Assembly (NCBI GenBank): GCA_016715075.1
Contig: JADKBK010000009.1
Location: 62,001-126,000 of the forward strand
Length of the DNA: 64,000 bases
Direction of reading: 5' to 3'
DNA from: Bacteroidales bacterium
Lineage (GTDB): Bacteria > Bacteroidota > Bacteroidia > Bacteroidales > VadinHA17
In this document: positions 42,427 through 51,153 of the stretch, one piece after another
Position numbering within the stretch: the stretch's first letter is position 1
How the letters are laid out: each line of letters begins with the position of its first letter
Notes under the pieces: generated by a model
Told to the model about the DNA's origin: nothing
Database searches by the model: none
What the model saw: only the letters and a program-made list of their open reading frames with translations
Program-made: the position numbers and the translations under genes

Positions 42427-42500
42427 TGGCCAGATAACCTCAGGATGAAAGGGTCCGACGGAGTCAATCCCGTCAAAGCGGTCTCTTTTTCCTGGCCACC
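42427..42500 (+). ncRNA. Possible structured RNA (unknown)
   Basis: About 74 bases closed by TGGCCAG (42427-42433) and CTGGCCA (42492-42498), with an inner GACGG (42457-42461) / CCGTC (42470-42474) stem and an 8-base loop. It resembles the size of a tRNA, and the inner hairpin recalls a T-arm, but no anticodon arm or D-arm fits. Could be a degraded tRNA-like element. Function unknown. Confidence 0.25.
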
Positions 42501-42603
42501 CATGCAGCCTGGTTCCTCGCTAAAAACACCCACAGTCTGTTTTATTAATGCTCTGCCCACTCAGTAGAAAAGCGTCATCCCGCCAGTACTATTACACCAA
42601 AAA

Positions 42604-43518
42604 TCAATTATCCTTCAAACACCTTACTGACTTACCGGTGACCACATTAGTGTTGGTTCTGTTTAAATTACTATTATCGGCAGCCATGTAAACATAATAT
42701 GCATAAGTAGAAATGTGGATTGTTGAAGACCACCAAAAACCCAGGTATCCAATATCGTAAAAGGTTCCATTCAAGTAGCGTTCTCCGCCAGGGAGAGCAG
42801 TAAAACCAGTTTCGTTGGTAGCTCCGGTGTTAGGATCAATCCAATGAGCAAAACCAGATTCTTTGAGTTTGCCCCCGGCAATACTTCCTCCTCCCAGATA
42901 ATTGGTTAAAAATGTCCATTCTTCATCTGAAGGTACATGCCATCCTGCTGGACATACATTTTTGGGATTAGTAGATGCGAATGCGTACCAATTGTAAAGC
43001 CGGCCATATATAGCAGAATTAGCCGGAGTATTAAGATAATCACAATATGCCCCTGTTAAAAGTTCAATCCATCTTCCACCGACTGTTTCATATGGTATTG
43101 GTGTGTCATCATTATACTTTGTTGTTTTTAGATTCTCATTCATCCAAACCTGAGAGCCAATGGTAACAATACCATAAGCATTGCCATCTATATCATATAC
43201 TTTTAAAGGGGTCGACGGTGTTACTAAGTTTGAATTAGGACTTGGTAAACTGTTTCCGTTAGCATTTGTGGCAAAGACCGTGAAGGAGTAGGTGATACCA
43301 TTTGTGAGTCCTGTGATAGTGATTGGACTTGTCAGATTGCTGGCTGTTAAACCTCCGGGGCTGGAGGTTACTGTATACCCGGTTATGGAAGATCCTCCGT
43401 TGCTACCTGGGGCAGTAAATGATATTGTAGCCTGTGCATTTCCAGCTATCGCTGTTCCTATTGCTGGCGAACCAGGGATTGTGGATGGCGTTACTGAATT
43501 TGAAACAGAACTGGGCAA
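42604..43518 (-). CDS. FISUMP lipoprotein copy A, C-terminal part (frameshifted)
   Basis: The open frame reaches from the frameshift near 43727 to the stop at 42604. It continues fibronectin type III repeats three and four (GNAQATISFTAPGSNGGSS... TYSFTVFATNANGNSLPSP), then a FISUMP domain (Fibrobacter succinogenes major paralogous domain) with YDIDGNAYGIVTIGSQVWMN, NPKNVCPAGWHVPSDEEW and ETGFTALPGGERY, ending GKSVRCLKDN. The Met used here is an internal TTG and not a real start. See the N-terminal part at 43719-44666. Confidence 0.85.
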   Translation of the reverse strand: MPSSVSNSVTPSTIPGSPAIGTAIAGNAQATISFTAPGSNGGSSITGYTVTSSPGGLTASNLTSPITITGLTNGITYSFTVFATNANGNSLPSPNSNLVTPSTPLKVYDIDGNAYGIVTIGSQVWMNENLKTTKYNDDTPIPYETVGGRWIELLTGAYCDYLNTPANSAIYGRLYNWYAFASTNPKNVCPAGWHVPSDEEWTFLTNYLGGGSIAGGKLKESGFAHWIDPNTGATNETGFTALPGGERYLNGTFYDIGYLGFWWSSTIHISTYAYYVYMAADNSNLNRTNTNVVTGKSVRCLKDN

Positions 43519-43718
43519 GCTGTTCCCATTGGTATTCGTCGCAACTACTGTGAAAGTATAAGAGGTCCCATTTGCAAGTCCGGTAACTATAATAGGACTT
43601 GCAGTTCCACTGGCTGTAAATCCACCAGGATTTGAAGTAACAACGTACCCGGTTATGACAGAACCGCCATTACTGCCTGGTGCTGTAAATGATACTGTAG
43701 CTTGTGCATTTCCTCCTG

Positions 43719-44666
43719 TTACCGTACCATTGCCGGCGCACCTGGAACGGTGGATGGCGTTACTGAATTTGAAACTGAACTGGGTAGACTGTTGCCGCTG
43801 GCATTTTTTGCAATTACGGTAAAAGTATAGGCAATTCCATTGGTGAGTCCTGTAATTACAATAGGACTTGCCGATCCACTTGCTGTTAAATCTCCGGGGG
43901 TGGATGTTACTGTATAACCGGTTATTGAAGAGCCTCCATTGTTAACCGGGGCAATAAATGATATCGTAGCCTGAGCATTACCAGCAATAGCTGTAACAGT
44001 AGTAGGTGCATCAGGTATCGCAGAAGGAATCACTGAATTTGATGCCGGACTTGGCGCACTATTCCCATTTTCATTGGTTGCATACACTGTAAAAGTATAG
44101 GTGATCCCATTTGTGAGACCCAGGATTGTAATAGGACTTGCAGATGAACTGGCTGTGATCCCTCCTGGATTTGAAGTGGCAGTATACCCTGTTACGGGAG
44201 ATCCGCCATTATTTCCCGGAGCAGTAAATGATACTGTAGCTTGGGCATTACCAGCCGTTGCCCCAACTATTGTTGGTGCAGACGGGGGTGCAAGAGTAGT
44301 GGTGGAAAAGCTTATCTCATTACCGTATATAGTATCAGAACCATTACTCATATAAGCCTTTGCATAATATTTGGTAGATGAATTGAGACCTGTCAGATCA
44401 CTTGAAAACTCACCCAGCTTTGAAGGTACATTTAACTTTGTCCAAAAGCCAGACTTAGTCTCACCCGATTTTGTTGAACAATAATGACCATGTTGAGTTG
44501 CTCCTTTCCCAATATCAATAATTTTACCAGTAATCTTTGCTGAATTATAAGTTATATTACTGACAGATCCGGTTGCTACCAGCATCTCTTTTTCAACTTT
44601 TTTACAGTTCACGAGAATAAGAATACCGAATAGGAAACAATACAATCTTAATTTATTACCTGTCAT
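43719..44666 (-). CDS. FISUMP lipoprotein copy A, N-terminal part (frameshifted)
   Basis: Starts MTGNKLRLYCFLFGILILVNC, a lipoprotein signal with the lipobox Cys near residue 21. An N-terminal fibronectin-like domain follows (VATGSVSNITYNSAKITG), then FN3 repeats of about 92 residues. The frame ends ...STVPGAPAMVR after a one-base loss: here the plus strand reads ACCATTGCC near 43727, where copy B reads ACCAATTGCC. With the base restored, the protein continues into 42604-43518, with four FN3 repeats and a FISUMP tail, about 690 residues. Start chosen at the Met shared by both copies. Confidence 0.85.
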   Translation of the reverse strand: MTGNKLRLYCFLFGILILVNCKKVEKEMLVATGSVSNITYNSAKITGKIIDIGKGATQHGHYCSTKSGETKSGFWTKLNVPSKLGEFSSDLTGLNSSTKYYAKAYMSNGSDTIYGNEISFSTTTLAPPSAPTIVGATAGNAQATVSFTAPGNNGGSPVTGYTATSNPGGITASSSASPITILGLTNGITYTFTVYATNENGNSAPSPASNSVIPSAIPDAPTTVTAIAGNAQATISFIAPVNNGGSSITGYTVTSTPGDLTASGSASPIVITGLTNGIAYTFTVIAKNASGNSLPSSVSNSVTPSTVPGAPAMVR

Positions 44667-44875
44667 AATGAAATCAAAATAAAATGTTTCGGTCCGATTA
44701 ATTCGTGTATTAAATTTTATTATCATCTGGTCAAAATAATTGTTAGTACATGAAATTACTTTGGATATATCATTTTAAACCCGTTTATGTTTTTATTAAT
44801 AATCATTCCAAAATATATCATTTTATAATATCCGTCAAAAGACATTGTTTTCATAAACAGACAATTTATTACTAT

Positions 44876-45517
44876 CTAATCCTTGACACATCGAACGGAA
44901 TACCCATGAGACTTAGGGTCATCGTGCCAGGTTATAGCGCTGGAATCGTAAAGAAGAAGTTGGAGCAAGGCTGTTGCTGCATTATTTTCTGTAGACGTCC
45001 AATAGATGCCTGCGCCACCAAAGTCATAGAAGTTACCTCCATCGAAACGACCTCCACCCGGGAGGGCAGTAAAACCAGTTTCGTTGGTAGCTCCGGTATT
45101 AGGATCTGTCCAATGAGCAAAACCTGATTCTTTGAGTTTGCCCCCGGCGATACTTACTCCTCCCAGAAAATTGATTAAAACTGTCCATTCCTCATCTGAA
45201 GGCACATGCCATCCTGCAGGACATACATTCTTGGGATTTGTAGAAGCAACTGTATACCAGTTGTAAAGCTTGCCATATATGTCAGAATTAATTGCATTGT
45301 TATCATAATCACAGGAAGCCCCATTAAAGCTAACATACCATTCCTGCTCATCAGCTATGTTTGGTATAGTAAATCCATCATTATACTTTGTTGTTTTTAG
45401 ATTCTCATTCATCCATACCTGAGAGCCAATGGTAACAATACCATAAACATTGCCATCTATATCATATACTGTTGAAGGGGTTGACGGTGTAACTAAGTTT
45501 GAATTAGGACTTGGCAA
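44876..45517 (-). CDS. FISUMP lipoprotein copy B, C-terminal part (frameshifted)
   Basis: The end of the fourth FN3 repeat and a FISUMP domain (YDIDGNVYGIVTIGSQVWMN, then NPKNVCPAGWHVPSDEEW, TGFTALPGGGRF), ending GYSVRCVKD. Compared with copy A the FISUMP core is nearly the same, but the segments between the conserved blocks differ, including GASCDYDNNAINSDI and the whole YWTSTENNAATALLQ tail. The open frame reaches upstream to the frameshift at 45744. Confidence 0.85.
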   Translation of the reverse strand: MPSPNSNLVTPSTPSTVYDIDGNVYGIVTIGSQVWMNENLKTTKYNDGFTIPNIADEQEWYVSFNGASCDYDNNAINSDIYGKLYNWYTVASTNPKNVCPAGWHVPSDEEWTVLINFLGGVSIAGGKLKESGFAHWTDPNTGATNETGFTALPGGGRFDGGNFYDFGGAGIYWTSTENNAATALLQLLLYDSSAITWHDDPKSHGYSVRCVKD

Positions 45518-45729
45518 ACTGTTTCCGACAGCATTTGTGGCAAAGACCGTGAAGGAGTAGGTGATACCATTTGTGAGTCCTGTGATAGTGATTGGACTTG
45601 TCAGTTCGCTGGCTGTTAAACCTCCGGGGCTGGAGGTTACTGTATACCCGGTTATGGAAGATCCTCCGTTGCTACCTGGGGCAGTAAATGATATTGTAGC
45701 CTGTGCATTTCCAGCTATCGCTGTTCCTA

Positions 45730-46935
45730 TTACTGGAGAACCAGGATTGTGGATGGCGTTACTGAATTTGAAACAGAACTGGGCAAGCTGTTCCCATTGG
45801 TATTCGTCGCAACTACTGTGAAAGTATAAGAGGTCCCATTTGCAAGTCCGGTAACTATAATAGGACTTGCAGTTCCACTGGCTGTAAATCCACCAGGATT
45901 TGAAGTAACAACGTACCCGGTTATGACAGAACCGCCATTACTGCCTGGTGCTGTAAATGATACTGTAGCTTGTGCATTTCCTCCTGTTACCGTACCAATT
46001 GCCGGCGCACCTGGCACTGTGGATGGTGTTACTGAATTTGAAACTGAACTGGGTAGGCTGTTGCCGCTGGCATTTTTTGCAATTACGGTAAAAGTATAGG
46101 CAATTCCATTGGTGAGTCCTGTAATTACAATTGGACTTGCCGATCCACTTGCTGTTAAATCTCCGGGGCTGGATGTTATTGTATAACCGGTTATTGAAGA
46201 GCCTCCATTGTTAACCGGGGCAATAAATGATATCGTAGCCTGAGCATTAGCAGCAACGGCTGTAACAGTAGTAGGTGCATCAGGTATCGCGGAAGGAATC
46301 ACTGAATTTGATGCCGGACTTGGCGCACTATTCCCATTTTCATTGGTTGCATACACTGTAAAAGTATAGATGATCCCATTTGTGAGACCCAGGATTGTTA
46401 TAGGACTTGCAGATGAACTGGCTGTGATCCCTCCTGGATTTGAAGTGGCAGTATAACCTGTTACAGGAGAGCTACCAGTATTTCCAGGAGCGGTAAATGA
46501 TACTGTAGCTTGGGCATTACCAGCCGTTGCTCCGACTATTGTTGGTGCAGACGGAGGTGAAGGTGAAATTGTGGTAAAGCTTATCTCATTACCGTATATA
46601 GTATCAGAACCATTACTCATATAAGCCTTTGCATAATATTTGGTTGATGCACTGAGACCTGTCAGATCACTTGAAAACTCACCCAGCTTTGAAGGTACAT
46701 TTAGTTTTGTCCAAAAGCCAGCATTAGTCTCACCCGATTTTGTTGAACAATAATGACCATGTTGAGTTGCTCCTTTCCCAATATCAATAATTTTACCAGT
46801 AATCTTTGCTGAATTATAAGTTATATTACTGACAGAGCCGGTGGCTACCAGCATCTCTTTTTCAACTTTTTTACAGTTCACAAGAATAAGAATACCGAAT
46901 AAGAAACAATACAATCTTAATTTATTACCTGTCAT
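45730..46935 (-). CDS. FISUMP lipoprotein copy B, N-terminal part (frameshifted)
   Basis: The same MTGNKLRLYCFLFGILILVNC lipoprotein start, N-terminal fibronectin-like domain and three full FN3 repeats (GNAQATVSFTAPG... TYTFTVYATNENGNS). The frame ends ...NSVTPSTILVLQ, because the plus strand here has CCAGGATTG near 45744 where copy A has CCAGGGATTG. Restoring the G joins it to 44876-45517. It follows the caspase gene by 42 bases and probably ends the DUF5683-caspase operon. Surface-exposed, adhesion-like role is inferred from FN3 and FISUMP. Confidence 0.87.
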   Translation of the reverse strand: MTGNKLRLYCFLFGILILVNCKKVEKEMLVATGSVSNITYNSAKITGKIIDIGKGATQHGHYCSTKSGETNAGFWTKLNVPSKLGEFSSDLTGLSASTKYYAKAYMSNGSDTIYGNEISFTTISPSPPSAPTIVGATAGNAQATVSFTAPGNTGSSPVTGYTATSNPGGITASSSASPITILGLTNGIIYTFTVYATNENGNSAPSPASNSVIPSAIPDAPTTVTAVAANAQATISFIAPVNNGGSSITGYTITSSPGDLTASGSASPIVITGLTNGIAYTFTVIAKNASGNSLPSSVSNSVTPSTVPGAPAIGTVTGGNAQATVSFTAPGSNGGSVITGYVVTSNPGGFTASGTASPIIVTGLANGTSYTFTVVATNTNGNSLPSSVSNSVTPSTILVLQ

Positions 46936-46977
46936 TATGAAATCCTGATAAAATGTTTGGAACAAAAATTATTAATA

Positions 46978-48144
46978 TTATTCCTTGAGGATGAAAATAA
47001 AATCGCCACCCTCATCGCCAACGTCCTGAATGACTCCAAATTGTGGCAATGCACTACTATTATTTATTACTGCCGTACGAAACTTACCAAATAACTGCTG
47101 CGAAGAAATATATTTATCAAAATTGTTCTGCAACCTGTCAGTCAGGTATTTGAGAAAGACGCTCTGATCAGGTACCTCTGTAAGGCTTCCACTGGTCATA
47201 GCCTTTCTGCTAGGAAGGTCATATAGTTTTTTTATAGCAACAGGGGCATCCAAAAAGACACTTCGTGTTTTAAAGATTGAGCCAGCAAAACAAGCATCAC
47301 TGATAAGCAATGTATGTTTTGATCTTATTTCCCTCAGATAATCCCGGAGAGTACTGTTTCTAAACCATGCCAATTTGCTGTTTTGTTTTGCATCAGATGG
47401 CAACCAGAAACCAATTTCGGCTGTCGCGTCCCATAAACCATGTCCGGCATAGAAAATGAGAAAACTATCGACTGGTTTTACAATTCCAGCGAAATAATCA
47501 AGCGCATCAATGATTTCAGCCATTGTAGCATTTCGAAGGAATTTAATATCATCTTCTTTAAAAGTATACCTGGAGCTAAGAATATTATAAAATTTTTCAG
47601 CATCCTTGATAGGTCTTTCCAATTCGTTAATTCCAGGATCGCTATAATTATTTATCCCTATAATCAGAGCGTAATATTTTCCTTCAGATCCAGGCAAAAC
47701 ATCCGCGTTCACTGGTTGATAATCGACTTTAAAGGCTGTTTCGGTCATTAGTTTATTCTCTGAAACCGCTTTTAAAGATATTTCATTAATGCCCGGGATA
47801 AGTTCTAAATCAATGTTAAAGAAACCTGATTCATTTACAGGCATTTCCTTTTTATTGAGATACAGAACGGCTTTCTGTCTGTCGGTTATTAACTTCCCAA
47901 TCAGGTTTAATTTGTTAACGTCTTTTTTAATAATCTCTCCTTTTTCCAACTTTAAATTAAAAAGCTCAATTTCAGGTGGTTTAAGAATATCAGCTGCAAT
48001 TGAGCTATTTGGAATGTCAATTAATGCAGGTCTGTTGGCTATATTATTAAATCTAACCGATGCCTTTTCACTGGTTACAACCTGAGCAAAGGAATTAGCT
48101 GATCCAAAACAAAAGAGAATTAATATGATCGTTAAACTTTTCAT
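46978..48144 (-). CDS. Secreted caspase-family (C14) peptidase
   Basis: A 388-residue exported protein: signal peptide to about residue 20 (FGSANSFA), an N-terminal beta-rich domain (about 40-145, GFFNIDLELIPGINEISLKAV), then a caspase-like domain starting YYALIIGINNYSD (158-169). The catalytic pair is visible: His235 in LIFYAGHG and Cys285 in LISDACFAGS. It lies 12 bases after a DUF5683-like gene and 42 bases before FISUMP copy B. Family members cleave after basic residues or Asp. The target is not known. Confidence 0.93.
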   Translation of the reverse strand: MKSLTIILILFCFGSANSFAQVVTSEKASVRFNNIANRPALIDIPNSSIAADILKPPEIELFNLKLEKGEIIKKDVNKLNLIGKLITDRQKAVLYLNKKEMPVNESGFFNIDLELIPGINEISLKAVSENKLMTETAFKVDYQPVNADVLPGSEGKYYALIIGINNYSDPGINELERPIKDAEKFYNILSSRYTFKEDDIKFLRNATMAEIIDALDYFAGIVKPVDSFLIFYAGHGLWDATAEIGFWLPSDAKQNSKLAWFRNSTLRDYLREIRSKHTLLISDACFAGSIFKTRSVFLDAPVAIKKLYDLPSRKAMTSGSLTEVPDQSVFLKYLTDRLQNNFDKYISSQQLFGKFRTAVINNSSALPQFGVIQDVGDEGGDFIFILKE

Positions 48145-48156
48145 ATTAAGAATGAT

Positions 48157-48900
48157 TTAAAAATTTAGATTGAAGGAAAACAAAAGACCTTCATACAAAA
48201 GACCACTTGAAGAATTGATGGATAAACTGACATGATGTAAAGTACTGTAGCTATTGGGAATTAAGGCTACCCATAAAATATTTGCGGCCCATGCTGTAGC
48301 TGCTGAACATATCATAATTGATGATATTGTCGATTGTTTTTGTGACTGATCATAAAGATCTGATCTTTTTGAGGGATCTGCTTCCATTTTATACAATTCA
48401 TAGCTGTCCAGGTATTTCCTATGATAAAGATATCCTCCTGTGAGGGTCCCATAAACAGCTAATCCTGCTATCCACCAGGGTTTACCTTTGCTTATTGTGG
48501 TTTGTCCCCAGCCTGGAAGTATAGCTGATTTAAGCAATACAGAGCCTCTGTTAAAAGACTTAATATATTTTTCTGCGTTTACTTCAACATTAATGTCTTC
48601 ATTCAGAAAAACTGAATCCATGTCTGCGGCCCAGATTATTCTTTTATTGATACCGGATTTAATTTCAGATCCGACATCACCGGAGAGTGAATTAACATTG
48701 ATTTTTTCCCCATTTGCTCTCCTTAACTCAACCCATACATAAAATCTATCAGTTGAATTTTTAGCTAAGAGGTCATAATAGATAAACAGATTATTGCCAT
48801 CAACTTTTAAACGAGGTTGACTTATTAATATGCCCTGGGAAAAAGAATTATGTGCAAAAAAAATATAAATGAGCAAACAATAAAGACTCAGTTTATTCAT
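48157..48900 (-). CDS. DUF5683-like exported protein with signal peptide
   Basis: A protein of about 247 residues starting MNKLSLYCLLIYIFFAHNSFSQ, chosen over the ATG at 48933 because it gives a normal signal peptide. A beta-rich N-terminal part (about 25-110) is followed by ILPGWGQTTISKGKPWWIAGLAVYG, which resembles the PGWGQ block and hydrophobic helices of DUF5683 proteins, then a second hydrophobic segment (ICSAATAWAANILWVALI). Probably membrane-bound. Function unknown. First gene of the caspase operon. Confidence 0.75.
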   Translation of the reverse strand: MNKLSLYCLLIYIFFAHNSFSQGILISQPRLKVDGNNLFIYYDLLAKNSTDRFYVWVELRRANGEKINVNSLSGDVGSEIKSGINKRIIWAADMDSVFLNEDINVEVNAEKYIKSFNRGSVLLKSAILPGWGQTTISKGKPWWIAGLAVYGTLTGGYLYHRKYLDSYELYKMEADPSKRSDLYDQSQKQSTISSIMICSAATAWAANILWVALIPNSYSTLHHVSLSINSSSGLLYEGLLFSFNLNF

Positions 48901-48940
48901 GGATTTTCTGTTTGAATAAGATAATTGAAGCATCTTCTTT

Positions 48941-48948
48941 CAAATCTA
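48941..48948 (-). promoter_or_regulatory. -7 element of the DUF5683-caspase operon
   Basis: Minus-strand TAGATTTG matches TAnnTTTG. A start near 48934 would give a leader of about 35 bases before the ATG at 48900, supporting that start codon. Confidence 0.45.
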
Positions 48949-49220
48949 ACGAAAATTTTCAAATGTTTTGCACAAGTTAAATAATCGAAATCCAGAAAGA
49001 TTAATTGAATCTCAATTTAATGAATTGTAAGTCTAATAAAAATTATCATGAAATCCTGACATATAAATTTCATTTAATCTAAAATCCAAACTCATGTTAA
49101 ATCTATTCTTCAGGCAGATGAATGAATTCAAAATCCGATAAAACTCTAAATCATTCATCATGTGAAAAACTTGTGACTATATTTAAGTGTAATCAGTACT
49201 TTCCACATCATCAACAAAAC

Positions 49221-49254
49221 AAAAGGAGGGTATCCGAAAGGACAACCTCCTTTT
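49221..49254. terminator. Bidirectional terminator hairpin
   Basis: AAAAGGAGG / CCTCCTTTT, with an inner TCC-GAAA-GGA stem (GNRA tetraloop). A and T flanks on both sides make it usable by either strand. It probably ends the transcript of the leftward gene at 49436. Confidence 0.65.
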
Positions 49255-49435
49255 AATTTTCTGAATTCACTGTCTCTGTCTGACCAGCATAAGGTAATAC
49301 TGAGCCACAACCAACCTAAGGTCTGCAAAGTAATAGTTCTTCTCCTGAAGAGAAGAAGCTGATGTTTAATAAACACACGTCAGCCTATTTTTTTACAGGC
49401 CGACTTCAGGGACAGCTATACTCTTAAATATCTCT

Positions 49436-49762
49436 TTATTGCTCACAAAGAGTACTTATTTCCAGTTCTGCAGCAGCAATTTCATCCTGCAGTTCATTTT
49501 GTTGTTCCTCTGTCCATGCATCGCAGTTGCTAAAAGGTTTTAAAGCATCCAGATAATCCTGGTAGGCTGTTTTAAAAGCATTGCAGGTTGTTGGGGTAGG
49601 ATTCGCCGAGTAGGCTGTTGCAGCATTCGATAATGCTGTTACTTCTGCTGAAATCTGTGTTGCCCATGCGGCACCGCAGTAATCAGGATCAGTAGCTTTC
49701 TTTTTACAGGAACCCATTCCTATAAAAGATATTACAATCAAAAAACAAATAACTCTGTACAT
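49436..49762 (-). CDS. Small secreted lipoprotein
   Basis: A 108-residue protein with a lipoprotein signal (MYRVICFLIVISFIGMGSC, lipobox Cys at 19). The mature part is helical and Cys-containing (DPDYCGAAW, NPTPTTCNAFK, FSNCDAW, STLCEQ), with Cys residues likely forming disulfides. No family recognised. It lies just upstream of the bidirectional hairpin. Confidence 0.7.
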   Translation of the reverse strand: MYRVICFLIVISFIGMGSCKKKATDPDYCGAAWATQISAEVTALSNAATAYSANPTPTTCNAFKTAYQDYLDALKPFSNCDAWTEEQQNELQDEIAAAELEISTLCEQ

Positions 49763-50012
49763 AGCAATAGAATTAGTGTTATCAAATATTAGTTATCATC
49801 CAAATATATAAATAAAACCATCGCCTGCATAACAGATTTTGATAAACAGTAAAAAGCAAATGACAAAAAGACTTTTTTGTTGTCAAAAACTGCAATACCG
49901 TTCTAAATTACCCTCTGGGCAAAATAAAACATAGCTTCCGTTTTTGAATCCAGGGATGTTTCTGAAAGCGCTGTTGCTTAGGATATACCGGTTAGGGAGT
50001 TACATGCAATAC

Positions 50013-51026
50013 TCAGTTTTTGACACACCTGACTGAACGTCCCTGATTTATGGCGCCTTCGCTGCCATAAACAGCTTCATCGTCAAAAAAAATAGTTATT
50101 GATTCATTTCCTGACATCCACCATGTAGCTGTTTCACCTATGCCTGAAAATAATCCGGTACGGTCGCGTCTGCCAGCTGGAACAGCTGTAAAGCCCGACA
50201 CATTTGTTGCTCCGGCATTGGGACTTAACCAATGAACAGTGGAGACTTCCTTAAGAGGACCAGCTGCTATGTCGCTTGGTGAGTGCATGTCACTGCGCGC
50301 GTTTGGATCTGCGGATAGTATCAGTAAATACCATTCACTTCTTGCCGGAACATGCCATCCTGTCGGGCATAGCTTCGCAGTATATACAGCCGGCCAATTG
50401 TAGAGAGCTCCGAGAATATCCTTATTGTATCCTGATTCATTACCATACCAGCAATACCTTGGAATTTCATAAGACGACCACAAAAGATCATCCGTTATCA
50501 ATGGAATTTCGCTTCCGTCATTAAACCGTGTGGTTTTAAGATTTTCAGCCATCCAGATGTAATTTCCTTTTTGAAGAGTTTTATAAATATTCCCGTCAAT
50601 ATCAGTTACAGTACCATAGGTCAGATTCGGACTAAAATGTATCTCATCAGTTGTAATTATCAGCTCATTACCATATGCCGTTCCGTAATCGTTTGTTGCA
50701 TATGCCCTCAAAAAGTAAGTGGTCCCTTTAACAAGGCCGGTTAAGGTACTTACAAATGTGCCGGTTCCTGATCCATCGATAGTTTTGTTAGCTTCAATTG
50801 TCGGATTCATGGATGTGCTCCAGCACACTCCCCTGACAGAAACAGAATCACCTCCGTCGGATGTTATAACTCCTCCGCTGAAGGCAGTGGTGGTCTTAAT
50901 CTCTGTAGCAGGAGAAGTCAATATAACTGGTATATCAGAAGCCCCTTCTTTTTTGCAGGAATGACAAAAAGATACTATGATTAGAAAAATAAATACAATT
51001 CTGGATTCAGCAAAAAAGGGTCGCAT
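50013..51026 (-). CDS. FISUMP lipoprotein
   Basis: A protein of about 337 residues from the Met at 51026 (MRPFFAESRIVFIFLIIVSF), with a lipobox Cys in HSCKKEG. The N-terminal fibronectin-like domain reads VRGVCWSTSMNPTIE ... TYFLRAYATNDYGTAYGNEL and is shared with the SGNH hydrolase downstream. A FISUMP domain follows (DIDGNIYKTLQKGNYIWMAENLKTTRF, LCPTGWHVPARSEW, VSGFTAVPAGRRD, RSVRCVKN). An upstream in-frame Met at 51092 is less likely because it lacks a signal. Role on the cell surface is inferred. Confidence 0.85.
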   Translation of the reverse strand: MRPFFAESRIVFIFLIIVSFCHSCKKEGASDIPVILTSPATEIKTTTAFSGGVITSDGGDSVSVRGVCWSTSMNPTIEANKTIDGSGTGTFVSTLTGLVKGTTYFLRAYATNDYGTAYGNELIITTDEIHFSPNLTYGTVTDIDGNIYKTLQKGNYIWMAENLKTTRFNDGSEIPLITDDLLWSSYEIPRYCWYGNESGYNKDILGALYNWPAVYTAKLCPTGWHVPARSEWYLLILSADPNARSDMHSPSDIAAGPLKEVSTVHWLSPNAGATNVSGFTAVPAGRRDRTGLFSGIGETATWWMSGNESITIFFDDEAVYGSEGAINQGRSVRCVKN

Positions 51027-51153
51027 CAGGTAAGGTTTATAATATAAGAAAATCGAAAATGAAGTTTTCAAATTTACAATTTGTATCAACAAAATGCAAT
51101 CCTTGACAGGAATGTATTAACACTTTATAAACTTCGACCGGAAGGGTTGACCA

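Larger units (their letters stand above)
42290..42603. other. Structured region downstream of tRNA-Asp
   Basis: 314 bases without a gene, unusually rich in hairpins (42304-42325, 42328-42390, 42393-42416), followed by a structure closed by TGGCCAG (42427) and CTGGCCA (42492). Separate entries describe these. The rest, 42501-42603, shows nothing. Confidence 0.6.
48934..49435. other. Gap before the caspase operon
   Basis: About 500 bases. A TAGATTTG element (48948-48941, minus) is a -7 match for the DUF5683 gene. A GNRA-loop hairpin lies at 49221-49254. The 72-codon frame at 49158-49376 crosses that hairpin and has no supporting features. Confidence 0.5.

Noticed and set aside
42231..42437. 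ORF of 68 codons through tRNA-Asp
   Set aside because: It reads across the tRNA and the hairpins after it. No family, so a chance frame.
42216..46965. Integrative element at tRNA-Asp
   Set aside because: Accessory genes follow the tRNA, but no integrase, no direct repeat of the tRNA 3' end and no mobility gene were found in the window.
49158..49376. Minus-strand ORF of 72 codons
   Set aside because: It overlaps a strong terminator-like hairpin at 49221-49254 and has no signal or motif.
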